From: JANYCO01 sp035535995
GTDB lineage: Bacteria; Bacteroidota; Bacteroidia; Cytophagales; Cytophagaceae
Length of the DNA: 64,000 nucleotides
Assembly: GCA_035535995.1 (NCBI GenBank)
Contig: DATLOZ010000027.1
Coordinates: forward strand, 1 to 64,000
Reading direction: 5' to 3'
The position numbers were made by a program, and so were the translations under genes. Position 1 is the first letter of the stretch. Each line of letters starts with the position of its first letter. Below are positions 19,101 to 28,800 of the stretch, in pieces. Below the pieces are notes generated by a model. It made no database searches. It saw nothing but the letters and a program-made list of their open reading frames with translations, and was not told the DNA's origin.

Positions 19101-19566
19101 CATTCTTAATGAAGTGACTAAAGATTTCGAAGAAATTATTAATACTAAAAAAGCAGTTATAAAAAGTACTATACTTTGCGAGGCACATATTATCCCCTTT
19201 CAATTTCGTCAACTTATAAAAAATCTTATCAGCAACTCCCTTAAATTCTCCAAAACCAAAGTAACTCCTGTGATTATAATTAAAAGTAAAATGATCACAG
19301 GCAGTAAGGCAGGAAATAAAAAATTGTCTCCTACTGTAAACTATTGTCATATTTCTTACCATGATAATGGTATAGGTTTTGAACCTCAATACAACGAACG
19401 TATTTTTGAAGTTTTTCAGCGTCTTCATAGCCAAGAAGAATATAATGGTACAGGTATGGGACTCGCCATTTGTAAAAGAATTGTAGAAAATCATAACGGG
19501 ATCATTACTGCTACAGGAATATTGGGTAAAGGAGCAGCATTTGATATTTACATTCCGGTATTGTAA
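16138..19566 (+). CDS. CheB-CheR-PAS-histidine kinase fusion
   Basis: A 1142-residue soluble protein. Residues about 20-205 are a CheB methylesterase domain with catalytic Ser31 (GASVGG), His58 (VQHLSRDH) and Asp149 (NAHDGT), and no N-terminal receiver. Residues about 215-480 are a CheR methyltransferase with the SAM site VPACSTGEEAYSIAM and the SCRNLLIYF motif. A degenerate PAS follows (about 540-650), then a Glu-rich coiled coil of ANEEIVSTNEEFQTLNEELE type (about 665-740), a second PAS (about 745-865), and HisKA (His919 in SSHDLQEP) with HATPase_c (NGIGFEP, GTGMGLAI). The family is established. No chemoreceptor or flagellar gene is nearby, so the methylation substrate is unknown. A receiver gene precedes it by 7 bp. 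Confidence 0.95.
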   Translation: MKATTKNRKQVLAGKKENHIPVFTIVAIGASVGGLEAVSQLLQNLPVDTGMAFIYVQHLSRDHKSSLPSLLSAKTKMHVQEIKNMELMKPDNVYIIPHNRGIKVTDGHIKLVPLTTGSAAISIDVLFCSLAETHKENVIGVILSGNAHDGTIGLKAIKEAGGLTFAQDESAQAGSMPRSAVASGVVDFILSPKEIARRLASFSKHGFLRSNAKRKKQAGFIEDTNPELKTIFELLHKQTGVDFSHYKIASIKRRLHHKMFKSGAKTIKEYTKLLLQKNDEIDNLYKDLLINITSFFRDTETFQYLKTSLLPKLLKSKTSHETLRIWVPACSTGEEAYSIAMLIAELQDSQSHKIPVQIFATDLSELAIRDARIGKYSQSDMMPLSSKRIKRFFTKTGDHYHIVKSLREMCIFAPHNILRDPPFFRMDFISCRNLLIYFDIAAQKKVLAILHFALNEGKFIMLGKSENTGTASPFFTEVNNKYKIYSRKKNTGVRKVPNLIPHFPRTDIPEKKLVPYFKKNTLPDTVKFDNIIDSFLLLHYMPACAIINRDLDIIQFRGSTSLYLTHSSGKASLNILKMTRPECSLELRNAIYTAIKTKQPVRKADIEIKIDAKYRKISLEVNPLNIEWEEPLLLIVFAIQEQEEMQTENGSHKNNTQKDRKIKKLTEGLKNARTEIFSVIELQERAYEELQAANEEIVSTNEEFQTLNEELETSKEEIEATNEELISTNHELKMHNELLAESYDYSQTIIETIHEPMIILDKNLHVKSANNSFYKKFLVTKKETEGSLFFELGNKQWNIPKLREMLENIFSKNSSFENFEVTHMFPGIGEKIMLLNASRIIQKTHREKLILLAIEDITERMHYYIQEKKLLKKDIRIHEANKIELEKAVMLQTKQFNEKNIELENANKDLTSFTYISSHDLQEPLRKIQNFVSCLLEEENQNLSNDGKKYLQKTYQTANRMQALIEDLLIYSGTKNIDRKFEKTDLTVILNEVTKDFEEIINTKKAVIKSTILCEAHIIPFQFRQLIKNLISNSLKFSKTKVTPVIIIKSKMITGSKAGNKKLSPTVNYCHISYHDNGIGFEPQYNERIFEVFQRLHSQEEYNGTGMGLAICKRIVENHNGIITATGILGKGAAFDIYIPVL

Positions 19567-19626
19567 AAACGCCATATAATAAATGCACAACGTATAACTG
19601 ACTAACAAAATAGAATTATTACAATT

Positions 19627-19878
19627 ATGAAATATGAACTTTTAGAAGCAAGAAAAAAATTTATAATTGACGTAAGGGTGATACCTGAAAATGACAAAGA
19701 GATATTTTTTTTAGAAAAATATAATCTTATAACTCAAACAGAATTAGAAGAGTTAGACATTATAAAATTTAACGAAGAGTTGGTAGACTTTGTGGAGGCC
19801 AGAGGTTATAAGACAAGACAAGCATTTGATTTCCCCATAAACAATGTTTGTTCGGCCAGAATAGTTTTTAAGATATAG
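19627..19878 (+). CDS. Small hypothetical protein, 83 aa
   Basis: Not recognised. An 83-residue, acidic, AT-rich reading frame (MKYELLEARKKF...) begins 61 bp after the CheB-CheR kinase stop, on the same strand. It has a charged helical middle (LITQTELEELDIIKFNEELV) and no signal peptide or membrane helix. Codon use looks coding, and no competing frame on the other strand is better. It may be the last gene of the receiver/kinase operon; it could also be a chance frame. Confidence 0.5.
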   Translation: MKYELLEARKKFIIDVRVIPENDKEIFFLEKYNLITQTELEELDIIKFNEELVDFVEARGYKTRQAFDFPINNVCSARIVFKI

Positions 19879-19904
19879 TTTAAAAAAATATTTTGTAATT
19901 GATC

Positions 19905-21518
19905 TTATTCAGGTTTCTTCTTGTCTTTTTTAGATAAGCGATTCAATTCCAGATCCTGCTGATCCAATTCATCTTCCAGGCGGCGAAGCGTGTATTCATT
20001 AAAAGTTCCCTCTTTGTGAAAATGGGTAAGTAACTGTCGTTGAAATGCATTAATCTTTGCTTGTTCTGAAAGGTAAGTGACCTCGGAGGTTCTGTTTTTA
20101 CCTGGTAGTTCAGGCTCATTTTTTACTGTGCCATCTGATAACTCTTCTATTATTTGTACGTAGCGATTTTTCACCTGTGTTTTTAACGGGGTATTGATGT
20201 CGTCGGGAAAATCATGTTCAATAAAAGAGAGTACTTTATTTGCTACTAATAACCGCAGATTACGTTCCTCTTCCGGATAGCCAAGGAGAGGCTTTATTCC
20301 CAATATTTTTAATAGCAAAGGAAGTGTCAGTCCCTGAATAACGAGCGTAGAAAAAATTACGATCATAGCCAGAAACAATATTAGCGATCGCAACGGAAAC
20401 GCGCGTCCATCAATGAGAGATAAAGGCAAAGCGAGTGCTGTAGCAAGCGATACGACTCCTCTTGTGCCTGTCCAGGCAATGATCAGAATATTCTTCCAGT
20501 TAACATTATTGTCAGAGATGGATGCATCCTTTACGAATGGCGCAGAGACAGCGCCAAGAACCCATATCAACCGGACGACAAAAATAACTCCGGTGACTAA
20601 AAGTCCATACAGGATCAATTCGCCTATACTATATTCAGAGAGATCCGCAAGGATGAGTGGAAACTGCAGACCGATGAGAATAAAGATAAATCCATTGAGT
20701 AAAAAAATAACAGTATCCCATACCGCACGGTTTCTTATTCTGGTCTGATAAGAAAAAATTTCAGAAGCGCGCCAGGAGATGATAAGTCCTGTGCTTACTA
20801 CTGCCAACACACCTGAAGTATGTAATCTTTCAGCAATCAGATAGGAAATGAATGGTGTCAAAAATGTTAGTGAAGTACTAATGATAGAATTATTCAGTAT
20901 ATGTTTATGAATATTGATTAGTATAAAACCTATTACAAGCCCGGAAAGAACTCCTCCGATCCCGGAAATAAAAAAATACAAACTGGCTTCCCATAAAATA
21001 AAAGAGCCCGTAGCAAACGCTACGATGGCAGAGCGATAGGTTATAAGCGCTGCGGCATCGTTCACAAGACTTTCACCTTCCAGAATAGTGATGATCCTTT
21101 TATTTAAGCCCAGTCTTTTAGTAATGCTGATAGCGGCCGCTGCATCGGGAGGTGAAACGATCGCTCCTAGTATGAAAGCTAGTGGCCAGGAAAAACCAGG
21201 AATGAAAAAATAACAGGCAATTGCAACCGCCAAAGTAGTAGAAAAAACCAATGCGATCGCCAATGTTGAAATAGGCTTGATCTCCGATTTAAAATCATGC
21301 CACGACGCATGTGAAGCGGCATCATATAAAATAGGAGGTAAAAAGATAAGGAATACGACATCAGGGTTAAGCGTAAGGGATTGTAGTGAAGGGATAAATC
21401 CAATACCAAATCCAGCGATTACCAGGATAACCGCATTAGGCAATTTCATTCTATCGATAATTGCCAAAAGGGCAATTAAAACTGTAAATAAAATTATTAC
21501 AATCTCAAAATTCTTCAT
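19905..21518 (-). CDS. Na+/H+ antiporter, CPA1/NhaP type
   Basis: A 537-residue inner-membrane protein with about 12 hydrophobic helices in residues 1-405 and a charged cytoplasmic tail (about 410-537) that ends in Lys/Asp-rich sequence. The CPA1 core motifs are present: SPPDAAAAI and GESLVNDAAALI (the ion-binding Asn-Asp pair), plus AWTGTRGVVSLATALALPL. Family members exchange protons for sodium or potassium and support pH and salt homeostasis. It is isolated, with a 364-bp gap upstream and a convergent small gene downstream. The exact ion cannot be told from sequence. Confidence 0.94.
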   Translation of the reverse strand: MKNFEIVIILFTVLIALLAIIDRMKLPNAVILVIAGFGIGFIPSLQSLTLNPDVVFLIFLPPILYDAASHASWHDFKSEIKPISTLAIALVFSTTLAVAIACYFFIPGFSWPLAFILGAIVSPPDAAAAISITKRLGLNKRIITILEGESLVNDAAALITYRSAIVAFATGSFILWEASLYFFISGIGGVLSGLVIGFILINIHKHILNNSIISTSLTFLTPFISYLIAERLHTSGVLAVVSTGLIISWRASEIFSYQTRIRNRAVWDTVIFLLNGFIFILIGLQFPLILADLSEYSIGELILYGLLVTGVIFVVRLIWVLGAVSAPFVKDASISDNNVNWKNILIIAWTGTRGVVSLATALALPLSLIDGRAFPLRSLILFLAMIVIFSTLVIQGLTLPLLLKILGIKPLLGYPEEERNLRLLVANKVLSFIEHDFPDDINTPLKTQVKNRYVQIIEELSDGTVKNEPELPGKNRTSEVTYLSEQAKINAFQRQLLTHFHKEGTFNEYTLRRLEDELDQQDLELNRLSKKDKKKPE

Positions 21519-21882
21519 GATTAATTTCTGTGCTTGATGTATTTCAAAAAATCAAAAAAATAATTTCTGTTTTTTTAATTGGTATAATATTCCAACAACA
21601 GTTTTAAAATTCAAGATCTTGAAAGGTACTAATTTTGCTTCGCAAGGAATTGTCGTATATTATATTCCAAGCTTATTCTGGTAGATGATTAAGCTGTCTA
21701 ACCCGTTATTATTATTTTGTAAATAGTTTCTGGTTTCCCTGCAAGTTCCTCTTTTTTTCGCTTTAATATATTGTGCTATTAAAGTTATTCGTTACATCAT
21801 TCACATGCTCTAAAATTATCCTATATCTACTTCGTCGGCGCATTCTGCCCTGCTGCTATGGTCTCAATAATAGAGTTCACAC
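21519..21882. other. 364-bp intergenic region
   Basis: AT-rich gap between the HrpB stop and the antiporter start, both on the minus strand. There is no coding frame or clear terminator. It holds the second exact copy of the word ttattcgttacatcattc (21785-21802). Confidence 0.5.
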
Positions 21883-24363
21883 TCAAAACTTTCTTTTCAC
21901 GCCTCTCACCGCTTCCGCTGTCCATGGGTCTTCTGGCCAGTGATGTTTTGGGTAGCGCATGCGCAGCTCTTTTCTTACTTCGGGATATGTATTTTTCCAA
22001 AAACTTTTTAGATCCTGTGTCACTTGCACGGGTTTGTATCCTGGTGAAAGTAAGTGAAGCATTACCGTATTTCGATTTTCATTGATCGCAGGAGTTTCCA
22101 GCAATCCGAACATTTCCTGCAAACGTACTGCCAGCACAGGGGTATTGGCATCGGCAAAGTAGAGGAGCTTTATATCAAAACCGCTAGGTACTTTTATTTT
22201 TTCTGGCGCAAGTGTTTCAATCCGTTGAGAAAGTTCCCAGGAAATATTGTTGCGGAGAATCGATGATAGATCCAATTTTGCGAAATCGTCTCGCTTGCGT
22301 ACCGTATTGAGATAAGGAGCCAGCCATTCTTCAGGATGCGCAGTTAAATAGTTGGGCGCTACTTCCGGCCATTCGTCTTCTGGCCTCCAGGCTTTCAAGG
22401 TGAGGATTCGTGCTTGCCATTGCAGCAATTCTTCCGTCCATTTAAATAACGATAATCCTTCCTTGCGTACAACATCACAGAGAATGCGTGTACGTTCTTC
22501 CTCCGGAATTTTTTCCAGCGGGGTACTTTCCACAATGATCTCCCCAATTCTCTTTTCCGTACGTGCGATCAGAATTCCTTTTTGCGCATCCCAGCTGACC
22601 ACTTCTTTTTTGTAAGCAAGATGTAAAACATCTTTCGGATTCAGCGGCGCTGCAAGGTAGATCTTTCCTTCGTTATTGCCTGCATCCAGGTGCGCTACGG
22701 AAAGCCAGGTCTCGTGCTGCAAAGGATCATGATCGGGAAGTTTTACTACACGTCCATTAGCAAGGCGGTAGCGTAGCGCATCGTTTTCCTTTTGTTTGGC
22801 GATACGCTCCGGATAAGCAGCGGCGAGGAGTTTTCCTATCTGTTCGTAATGAGGAGGAGTATTGTCTGTTTCTATTTTGAACGTTCTTCTCCAGGCTTGC
22901 GCTAATCGTTCGAGTCGCTCCAGTACACCGCGGTCGACATTGACGTATTCTTTGTTTCGCCATTTGCGTAAGACTTCTATGCGCGTGGCAATATTTGCTC
23001 CGGCTTCTTTAGGCAGCGGATCGCGTTCTTCCAGCACAGCGGCCACATCGGTAGCCAGCGCCAGCAGGTTATGCTCTTCTGCCTCCAGCAACAAATGGGC
23101 AATGCGTGGGTGTGTAGGAAGACGAAGCATCGCTTTCCCGCGTTCGGTGATCTTTTCCTGTTCCAACGCTTCCAGCAAAAGTAAGATATCTTTCGCCTGG
23201 TTGATACTGCCTGTAGCAGGTGGTGTAAGCCAGGTAAGTGAGCGAAGATCATGCACACCCCAGTTGGCGAGCTCAAGCAAGGTAGGGGCTAGGTCGGCTT
23301 CGAGAATTTCGGGAGTACGTTGCGCTACAAGATGCTGATGCGAACCTTCACTCCAAAGTCGGTAACATACGCCCGGACCCAGACGTCCGGCCCTTCCTGC
23401 ACGCTGGTCGGCAGCGTCTTTGGTTACGCGAATGGTTTCCAGTCTTGTAAGGCCGCTGCGGAGGTCAAACTTCGGCACACGCGCAGTGCCCGAGTCTACT
23501 ACTATTTTTATTCCTTCAATGGTGAGACTGGTTTCCGCAATTGATGTGGCCAGTACTACCTTTCTTGTACCAAAGGGATGAGGCAAAATAGCTTCTTGTT
23601 GCTTTTGTGCCGGAAGATCGCCGTAGAGCGGATGAATGCTGATGTTTTCAGTTTCTTTCTCCAACAACTCCTGCGTGCGTGTGATCTCGCCTGCGCCGGG
23701 AAGAAAAGCGAGAATATCGCCTTCTTCTTTTGCCAAAGCCTTCCGAATGGCGCGAGCCATCTGAAGTGGGAGAGGAGTGTTATTTTCTTCGGGTACATAT
23801 TCGTAACGAATGGGGTATTGCCTTCCTTTACTGGTCACAATGGGCGCGTTGCCCAGGAGAGAAGAAAGCTGTGCGCCATCAAGCGTGGCCGACATAATGA
23901 TGATCTTAAGATCTTCCCGCAGCACTTGCTGGATCTCGCGGCAGAGCGCCAGGGCAAGGTCAGCGTGCAAGCTTCGCTCATGAAATTCATCGAAGATGAC
24001 CAGGCCTGTTCCTTCGAGCGAATTATCCTGTTGCAGCATCCTTGTGAGGATCCCTTCCGTTACAACTTCCAGTCTTGTTTGTTTGCTGATCTTATTTTCG
24101 AAGCGTACACGATACCCTACGGTTTCGCCTACTGATTCATCGAGAAGCGAGGCCATGCGGCTGGCTACGGCTCTGGCAGCGAGTCTTCGCGGTTCGAGCA
24201 TTAAGATCTTTTTACCCGATAGCCATGGTTCGCTAAGCAACTCCAAGGGAAGTACCGTACTCTTTCCCGCACCTGGCGGAGCTTGCAGGATAATGGTCTG
24301 ATGTGTGGTTAACTTTTGTTTTAGTTCCGGGATAATTTCCTGTATCGGCAGGGGTTCGGGCAT
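21883..24363 (-). CDS. hrpB: ATP-dependent RNA helicase HrpB
   Basis: An 826-residue DEAH-family helicase. The N-terminal helicase core has Walker A APPGAGKST (about 28-36), the DEFH box in VIFDEFHERSL (about 122), motif III MSATLDG, and motifs V and VI with ATSIAETSLTIEGI and DQRAGRAGRLGPG. HA2 and OB-like regions follow, then the HrpB-specific C-terminal domain with HHWPEDPW near the end. DEFH rather than DEAH is normal for HrpB. The biological role is poorly established; the family is non-essential in other bacteria. It is a single gene on the minus strand with an ATG start at 24363. Confidence 0.96.
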   Translation of the reverse strand: MPEPLPIQEIIPELKQKLTTHQTIILQAPPGAGKSTVLPLELLSEPWLSGKKILMLEPRRLAARAVASRMASLLDESVGETVGYRVRFENKISKQTRLEVVTEGILTRMLQQDNSLEGTGLVIFDEFHERSLHADLALALCREIQQVLREDLKIIIMSATLDGAQLSSLLGNAPIVTSKGRQYPIRYEYVPEENNTPLPLQMARAIRKALAKEEGDILAFLPGAGEITRTQELLEKETENISIHPLYGDLPAQKQQEAILPHPFGTRKVVLATSIAETSLTIEGIKIVVDSGTARVPKFDLRSGLTRLETIRVTKDAADQRAGRAGRLGPGVCYRLWSEGSHQHLVAQRTPEILEADLAPTLLELANWGVHDLRSLTWLTPPATGSINQAKDILLLLEALEQEKITERGKAMLRLPTHPRIAHLLLEAEEHNLLALATDVAAVLEERDPLPKEAGANIATRIEVLRKWRNKEYVNVDRGVLERLERLAQAWRRTFKIETDNTPPHYEQIGKLLAAAYPERIAKQKENDALRYRLANGRVVKLPDHDPLQHETWLSVAHLDAGNNEGKIYLAAPLNPKDVLHLAYKKEVVSWDAQKGILIARTEKRIGEIIVESTPLEKIPEEERTRILCDVVRKEGLSLFKWTEELLQWQARILTLKAWRPEDEWPEVAPNYLTAHPEEWLAPYLNTVRKRDDFAKLDLSSILRNNISWELSQRIETLAPEKIKVPSGFDIKLLYFADANTPVLAVRLQEMFGLLETPAINENRNTVMLHLLSPGYKPVQVTQDLKSFWKNTYPEVRKELRMRYPKHHWPEDPWTAEAVRGVKRKF

Positions 24364-24409
24364 TGGTGATTTTGTTTTGAACGTTTAAAGTTAAAGCTTT
24401 AAAGTTTAA

Positions 24410-24433
24410 GATGCCAGATACCCGATACCAGAT
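24410..24433. repeat. Single arm of the GATACCAGAT repeat
   Basis: The sequence gatgccagata followed by cccgataccagat matches the arms of the inverted repeat at 32519-32644. It lies in the 155-bp gap between the SDR stop and the HrpB start, next to an A/T-rich palindrome (24384-24408). No second arm is near. Confidence 0.55.
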
Positions 24434-24518
24434 AAAAATTAATGTCCAATTAATTTCTAGTAAGTGATTACTGAATGATAAATTATGTTCAATTGTTTTG
24501 TTAATTTTCTAATCCTGA

Positions 24519-25388
24519 TCACCCGTTAATCACTTCCCCGCCATTCACATGAATGATCTGGCCTGAGATATAAGAAGCTTCATCGCTTGCAAGGAATACA
24601 TATGCCGTGGCGATCTCATAGGGTTGACCCGGGCGCTTCATGGGTTGATCAGTACCGAAAGACTGCACTTTTTTAGAATCAAAAGTGGAAACAATTAGTG
24701 GTGTCCACACAGGACCGGGTGCTACCGCATTCACCCGGATGCCATAATCTATAAGGCTTGCCGAAAGACTTCTTGTGAAAGAAGCAATTGCGCCTTTGGT
24801 AGCGCTATAGTCCAGCAAATTCTCACTGCCGCGGTAAGCGGTTACAGAAGTAGTGTTAATGATGCTGCTGCCGTTTTTCATATGTGGAAGGCAAGCCTGT
24901 GTAAGCCAGAACATGGCGAAAATATTAACGGAAAAAGTTTTGAGCAATTGCTCGGAACTGATATCCCTGATATCCTTTTGTGGAAACTGTACACCGGCAT
25001 TGTTTACCAGCACGTCAATACGGCCGAATTTTTTGATAATTTTCTCGGCGGTTTTTTTGCAGTTATTTTCGGTTGAAATGTCAGAAGGAAACAATAGGCA
25101 ACTCTTGTTATATTTTTGCTCGATATACTCTGCAGTGATCTCGGCATCTTTTTGTTCTTCTTTTAAATAAACGATTGCTACATCGGCTCCCTGTTTTGCA
25201 AACGCCACTGCCACCGCACGCCCTATACCGCTGTCGCCACCTGTGATGAGACATTTTTTGTTCAACAACCGATCGCCGGAAGGTTGTTTGCTGTCAAACT
25301 CCGGCATGGGGTCCATCTTGTATTCCATGCCGGGTGGCTTTTGCGGCTGCTTTTTAAAGATTTGTTTTTTAGGACTTACTTTTTGCAT
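24519..25388 (-). CDS. SDR family oxidoreductase
   Basis: A 289-residue short-chain dehydrogenase with an extra Lys/Pro-rich N-terminus (about 1-40), typical of the YghA/YhdF subgroup. The NAD(P) site is TGGDSGIGRAVA (about 49-60), NNAG is near 130, and the catalytic Ser and Y-x-x-x-K are in NTTSVTAYR and DYSATKGA. It ends with the subgroup motif SGQIIHVNGGE. Family members reduce or oxidise small carbonyl compounds and are often stress-induced; the substrate is unknown. The ATG is 8 bp after the stop of the small basic gene 25397-25570, so the two form an operon. Confidence 0.94.
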   Translation of the reverse strand: MQKVSPKKQIFKKQPQKPPGMEYKMDPMPEFDSKQPSGDRLLNKKCLITGGDSGIGRAVAVAFAKQGADVAIVYLKEEQKDAEITAEYIEQKYNKSCLLFPSDISTENNCKKTAEKIIKKFGRIDVLVNNAGVQFPQKDIRDISSEQLLKTFSVNIFAMFWLTQACLPHMKNGSSIINTTSVTAYRGSENLLDYSATKGAIASFTRSLSASLIDYGIRVNAVAPGPVWTPLIVSTFDSKKVQSFGTDQPMKRPGQPYEIATAYVFLASDEASYISGQIIHVNGGEVING

Positions 25389-25396
25389 GGCAATAA

Positions 25397-25570
25397 TTAT
25401 TTCGCTGAACTTTTCTTTTTAGGAATATTCGCTCCGGCTTTCCGGGCCTCGTTTAGCCCAATAGCCATGGCTTGTTTACGACTTGTTACGGTTTTGCCGC
25501 TGCCTGTTTTCAATGCTCCAGTTTTATATTTCGGCGTCTCGCCTGATTTATGTGTGCTTTTCTTTTCCAT
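25397..25570 (-). CDS. Small basic protein, DUF6496-like, 57 aa
   Basis: A short gene of 57 codons plus TAA. The product is strongly basic: MEKKSTHKSGETPKYKTG, then a TGSGKTVTSRKQAMAIGLN core and a KKKSS tail. The core with RKQAMAIGLNEARKAG resembles small basic proteins annotated as DUF6496, often found near stress genes; that match is from memory and moderate. The KTGSGKTV string looks like a P-loop but is not in an NTPase fold. It directly precedes the SDR gene by 8 bp on the same strand. A role in nucleic-acid binding is only a guess from charge. Confidence 0.8.
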   Translation of the reverse strand: MEKKSTHKSGETPKYKTGALKTGSGKTVTSRKQAMAIGLNEARKAGANIPKKKSSAK

Positions 25571-25677
25571 TGTAGTACTATTTTATTCTCGTTTCAAAGA
25601 TCAAATCCTTTTTTGGAAAAAGCATTACACGATTTTTTCTATTCTTATATTCAATTCTATTTTGCTGCTGTGTAGTA

Positions 25678-25698
25678 TTGTTGGCGGGAAGCCAGCAA
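25678..25698. repeat. Hairpin, TTGCTGGCGGGA family
   Basis: An 8-bp stem with one G-T pair (ttgttggc / gccagcaa) around the loop gggaa. It is related to the hairpins at 45603-45628 and 57817-57851. It sits in the 237-bp gap between the small basic gene and the caspase gene, divergent to both; nothing else is seen there. Confidence 0.5.
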
Positions 25699-25807
25699 AC
25701 AAGGAATACAGAAACGTATATCTATTAATTTATAAGCCATCCGGAATACTTGCAGTTTCCCGAAGTACATTCGCTAAAAACTGGTTTTTATTTTTTATCT
25801 TTCAATT

Positions 25808-28800
25808 ATGAAAAAGATCTTCCTGCAAAAATTTCTTTGCTTACTTCCGCTTTTCTATGCTTGCTTGCTTCATGCCCAGGAAAATAAACTGGAAACGATC
25901 GTGCAGAAAGGTCACTCTGCTTCTGTGAAAGCAGTAGCGATCAGTCCTGATGGCCGATTCCTGGTAACGGGTAGTCGCGACCGCACGGCGAAGCTTTGGG
26001 ATTTGCAAACCGGAATGGAAATGCGTACTTACAACGGCCACGAACATACGGTGAACGGTGTACAGTTTAGTCCCAATGGAAAATACCTCGCTACCAGCAG
26101 TGCAGATAATACATTTCGCGTGTGGAACGTACTCAATGGAAAACAAATTTTTGTCTCACCCGTAGCAGAAAAATACATGACCGACATTGCTTTCTCTCCC
26201 GACAGCAAATACCTGATAGGAGCGGGCTATAGCGATTCTGCTTCCGTGTATGAAATACCTTCCGGAAAATTTGTTAAAAATATTGCTGTGAACGCCGATC
26301 AGGGATCAGGCTATGGCGTAAGCGTAGAATATAGCCCGGACGGCAAATGGCTGGCGATCGGGGAAGATAATAAAACAGTGAACGTTTATCATTTACCGGA
26401 TTGGAAACTGACTTATACCTTCAAACCTTCCGAGGGCTGGTGCGGCGGCTGTGGTACATTGGTATCGTTTAGTGCAGACAGTAAATATTTGCTCAAGCTT
26501 TCACACAATGCAAAAGCAGAGCAATACGATTTGCAAAGCGGAAAACTGATAACACAATATGGAGAAGAGCTGGATGAGATTGCTGGAATTGAAATGAGTA
26601 AAGACAGCAAAAAAATAGTAGTAGCAGGTGATAAAAAACTAATTCAATACGAAATGCTTTCTGCAAAGATCCTTTCTTCCATTAGCGTAGATTCTTCCGG
26701 TGAACTGAACGAGGCGATCTACAACAACGACGCATCGCTTGTGATAGCAGCCTTTGGAAGCAATAAAGCGATCGCTTACAATGCAGCGAACGGAAAAGAA
26801 CAAACTAGTTTTTCAGGTATTTTAAATCAACAGGATAAAGGAGGATTAGACTATAATCCCGACAATTATTACGAATCCTATATTGCAAAATATTTGAGGT
26901 TGAAAAATCTTTTACTCATCACCAAAGACGATCGGTTTTTTATTACAGGAAAAACGGGTACCAGTGCGGTAAAATGGAGCACCGCTACAGGCAAGCCAGA
27001 GCGCGCTTACCGTGGGCATAGCAAAGCGGTCATTTGTTTTGACCTTAGTAAAGATGGAAAATACTTGCTCACCGGAGACGGCAACGGAGAAGCGATCTTG
27101 TGGGAAACAGAATCTGGGAAAAAGATCCGTTCCTACAAAGGACATAAAGAGCCATTATTCGACGTGAAGATTTCGCCAGACGGAAACTCTATTGTTACCG
27201 TTTCCTGGGATGCGAGTATGATCGTGTGGAATCTTGAAACAGGAGAAAAAACTTCCTACACCGACTTCCGCGAATATTCCGCCTATACCGTTGCATTCAG
27301 TCCTGATGGATTGTATCTCGTTACAGGCAGGCTAAATAAAATGTTGGAACTTCGTGAGCCCGATAGCAAAGAGATCGTGCGCACGTTCATCGGCCATACC
27401 GATGTGATCTCTTCCATAGACTTTGGGCCCGAAAAATATAAAATGCTTTCTGCCTCCTGGGACGGCACGGCACGGATCTGGGATATTTCTACAGGTATGA
27501 TGGTGCAAAAATTCAAAGTCTCCAAAACGGCCGTCCACTCTGCGATCTATACACCCGATGGTAAACGTGTGATTACTGGAGGCGACGATCGCGTAATTCG
27601 TATTTTCGATGTAGCTTCCGGTAAACTATTGAAAACACTGGAAGGACACCAGGCAGAGATCAGTTGCATCCGCATTAGCCAGGATGGAAAGATGCTTGTT
27701 TCATACAGTGTAGACGGTGTGATCAAATGTTGGAATCTCGACAAAGGTGTGGAGTTTTACGAACATATGCATCTTGGAGAAAGAGATTGGATGGCGCGTA
27801 CGAAAGACGGTTACTTCAATGCCACAGCTGGCGCGCGTTCGGCGGTGCATTTTGTGAAAGGCCTGGAAGTTTATCAACCGGAACAATTTTTCGAAGAATA
27901 TTATCGTCCGGATATTATTCCTGAAATGTATAAAAGCCGAGGCGCTTCCGAAGGCAGGCAAAAGATAGAAGACAAGCTCAACCAGGCACCACCACCGGAG
28001 CTGAAGATCGCGTTGGTACCTATAGAGGGAAATACGGAAGTAGAAGTGCATATGAAAGTCACCGATATAGGTGGAGGTGTAAGTGAAGTGCGTTTGATGC
28101 ACAACGGTAAGCTACTTCCTGTCTCTACGGAAGAATTGACGCTTCCTGCAGGGAAAGGAAATTTTACCACTTTTACTAAAACGTATTCATTGGTAGCAGG
28201 AACGAATACTTTTTCCGCAAGCGGTTTCAGCAAGGGCCGTGTAGAATCCATTCCTGTTGAAGCGAAAATGTTTTCTGAGAACGCTGTCAACGCTAGCATT
28301 TGTCATGTATTTGCGATCGGGATTGATAAATATAAAAATCCATCCATGAGCCTAAACTTTGCGCGCGACGATGCCGAAGCCTTTGTAGATTCGATCCGCA
28401 AAGGAACGGGGAATCTTTTCCAAAAAACAGAAATACATACCCTTTACGACGAGAAAGCTACACGTCAGGCCGTACTGGACACGCTGGAAGCGCTTTCCAA
28501 AAAGATCGCTCCGCAAGATGTCTTTTTATTTTACTACGCCGGACATGGAAGTATGACAGAGGATAAATTTTATTTTATCACACATGAATGCACACGTTTG
28601 TACGATCCGCTAAATCTTGAAAAGAACGCGATCAGCGACGCAGAGATGCAGGATAAATTGAAACATATCAAAGCCCTGAAACAGATCATTATCATGGATG
28701 CCTGCCAATCCGGTGGATCCGTAGAATTGCTGGCGATGCGTGGATCGATGGAAGAGAAGGCGATCGCACAACTTTCACGTAGCGCAGGTATTCACGTGCT

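Noticed and set aside
25397..25570. P-loop NTPase reading of the GSGKT string in the small basic protein
   Set aside because: The protein is only 57 residues, has no Walker B or fold context; the string arises in a Lys/Gly/Thr-rich segment.
25284..25811. 175-codon plus-strand frame
   Set aside because: It overlaps the SDR and the small basic gene in antisense; both of those have family motifs, the plus frame has none.
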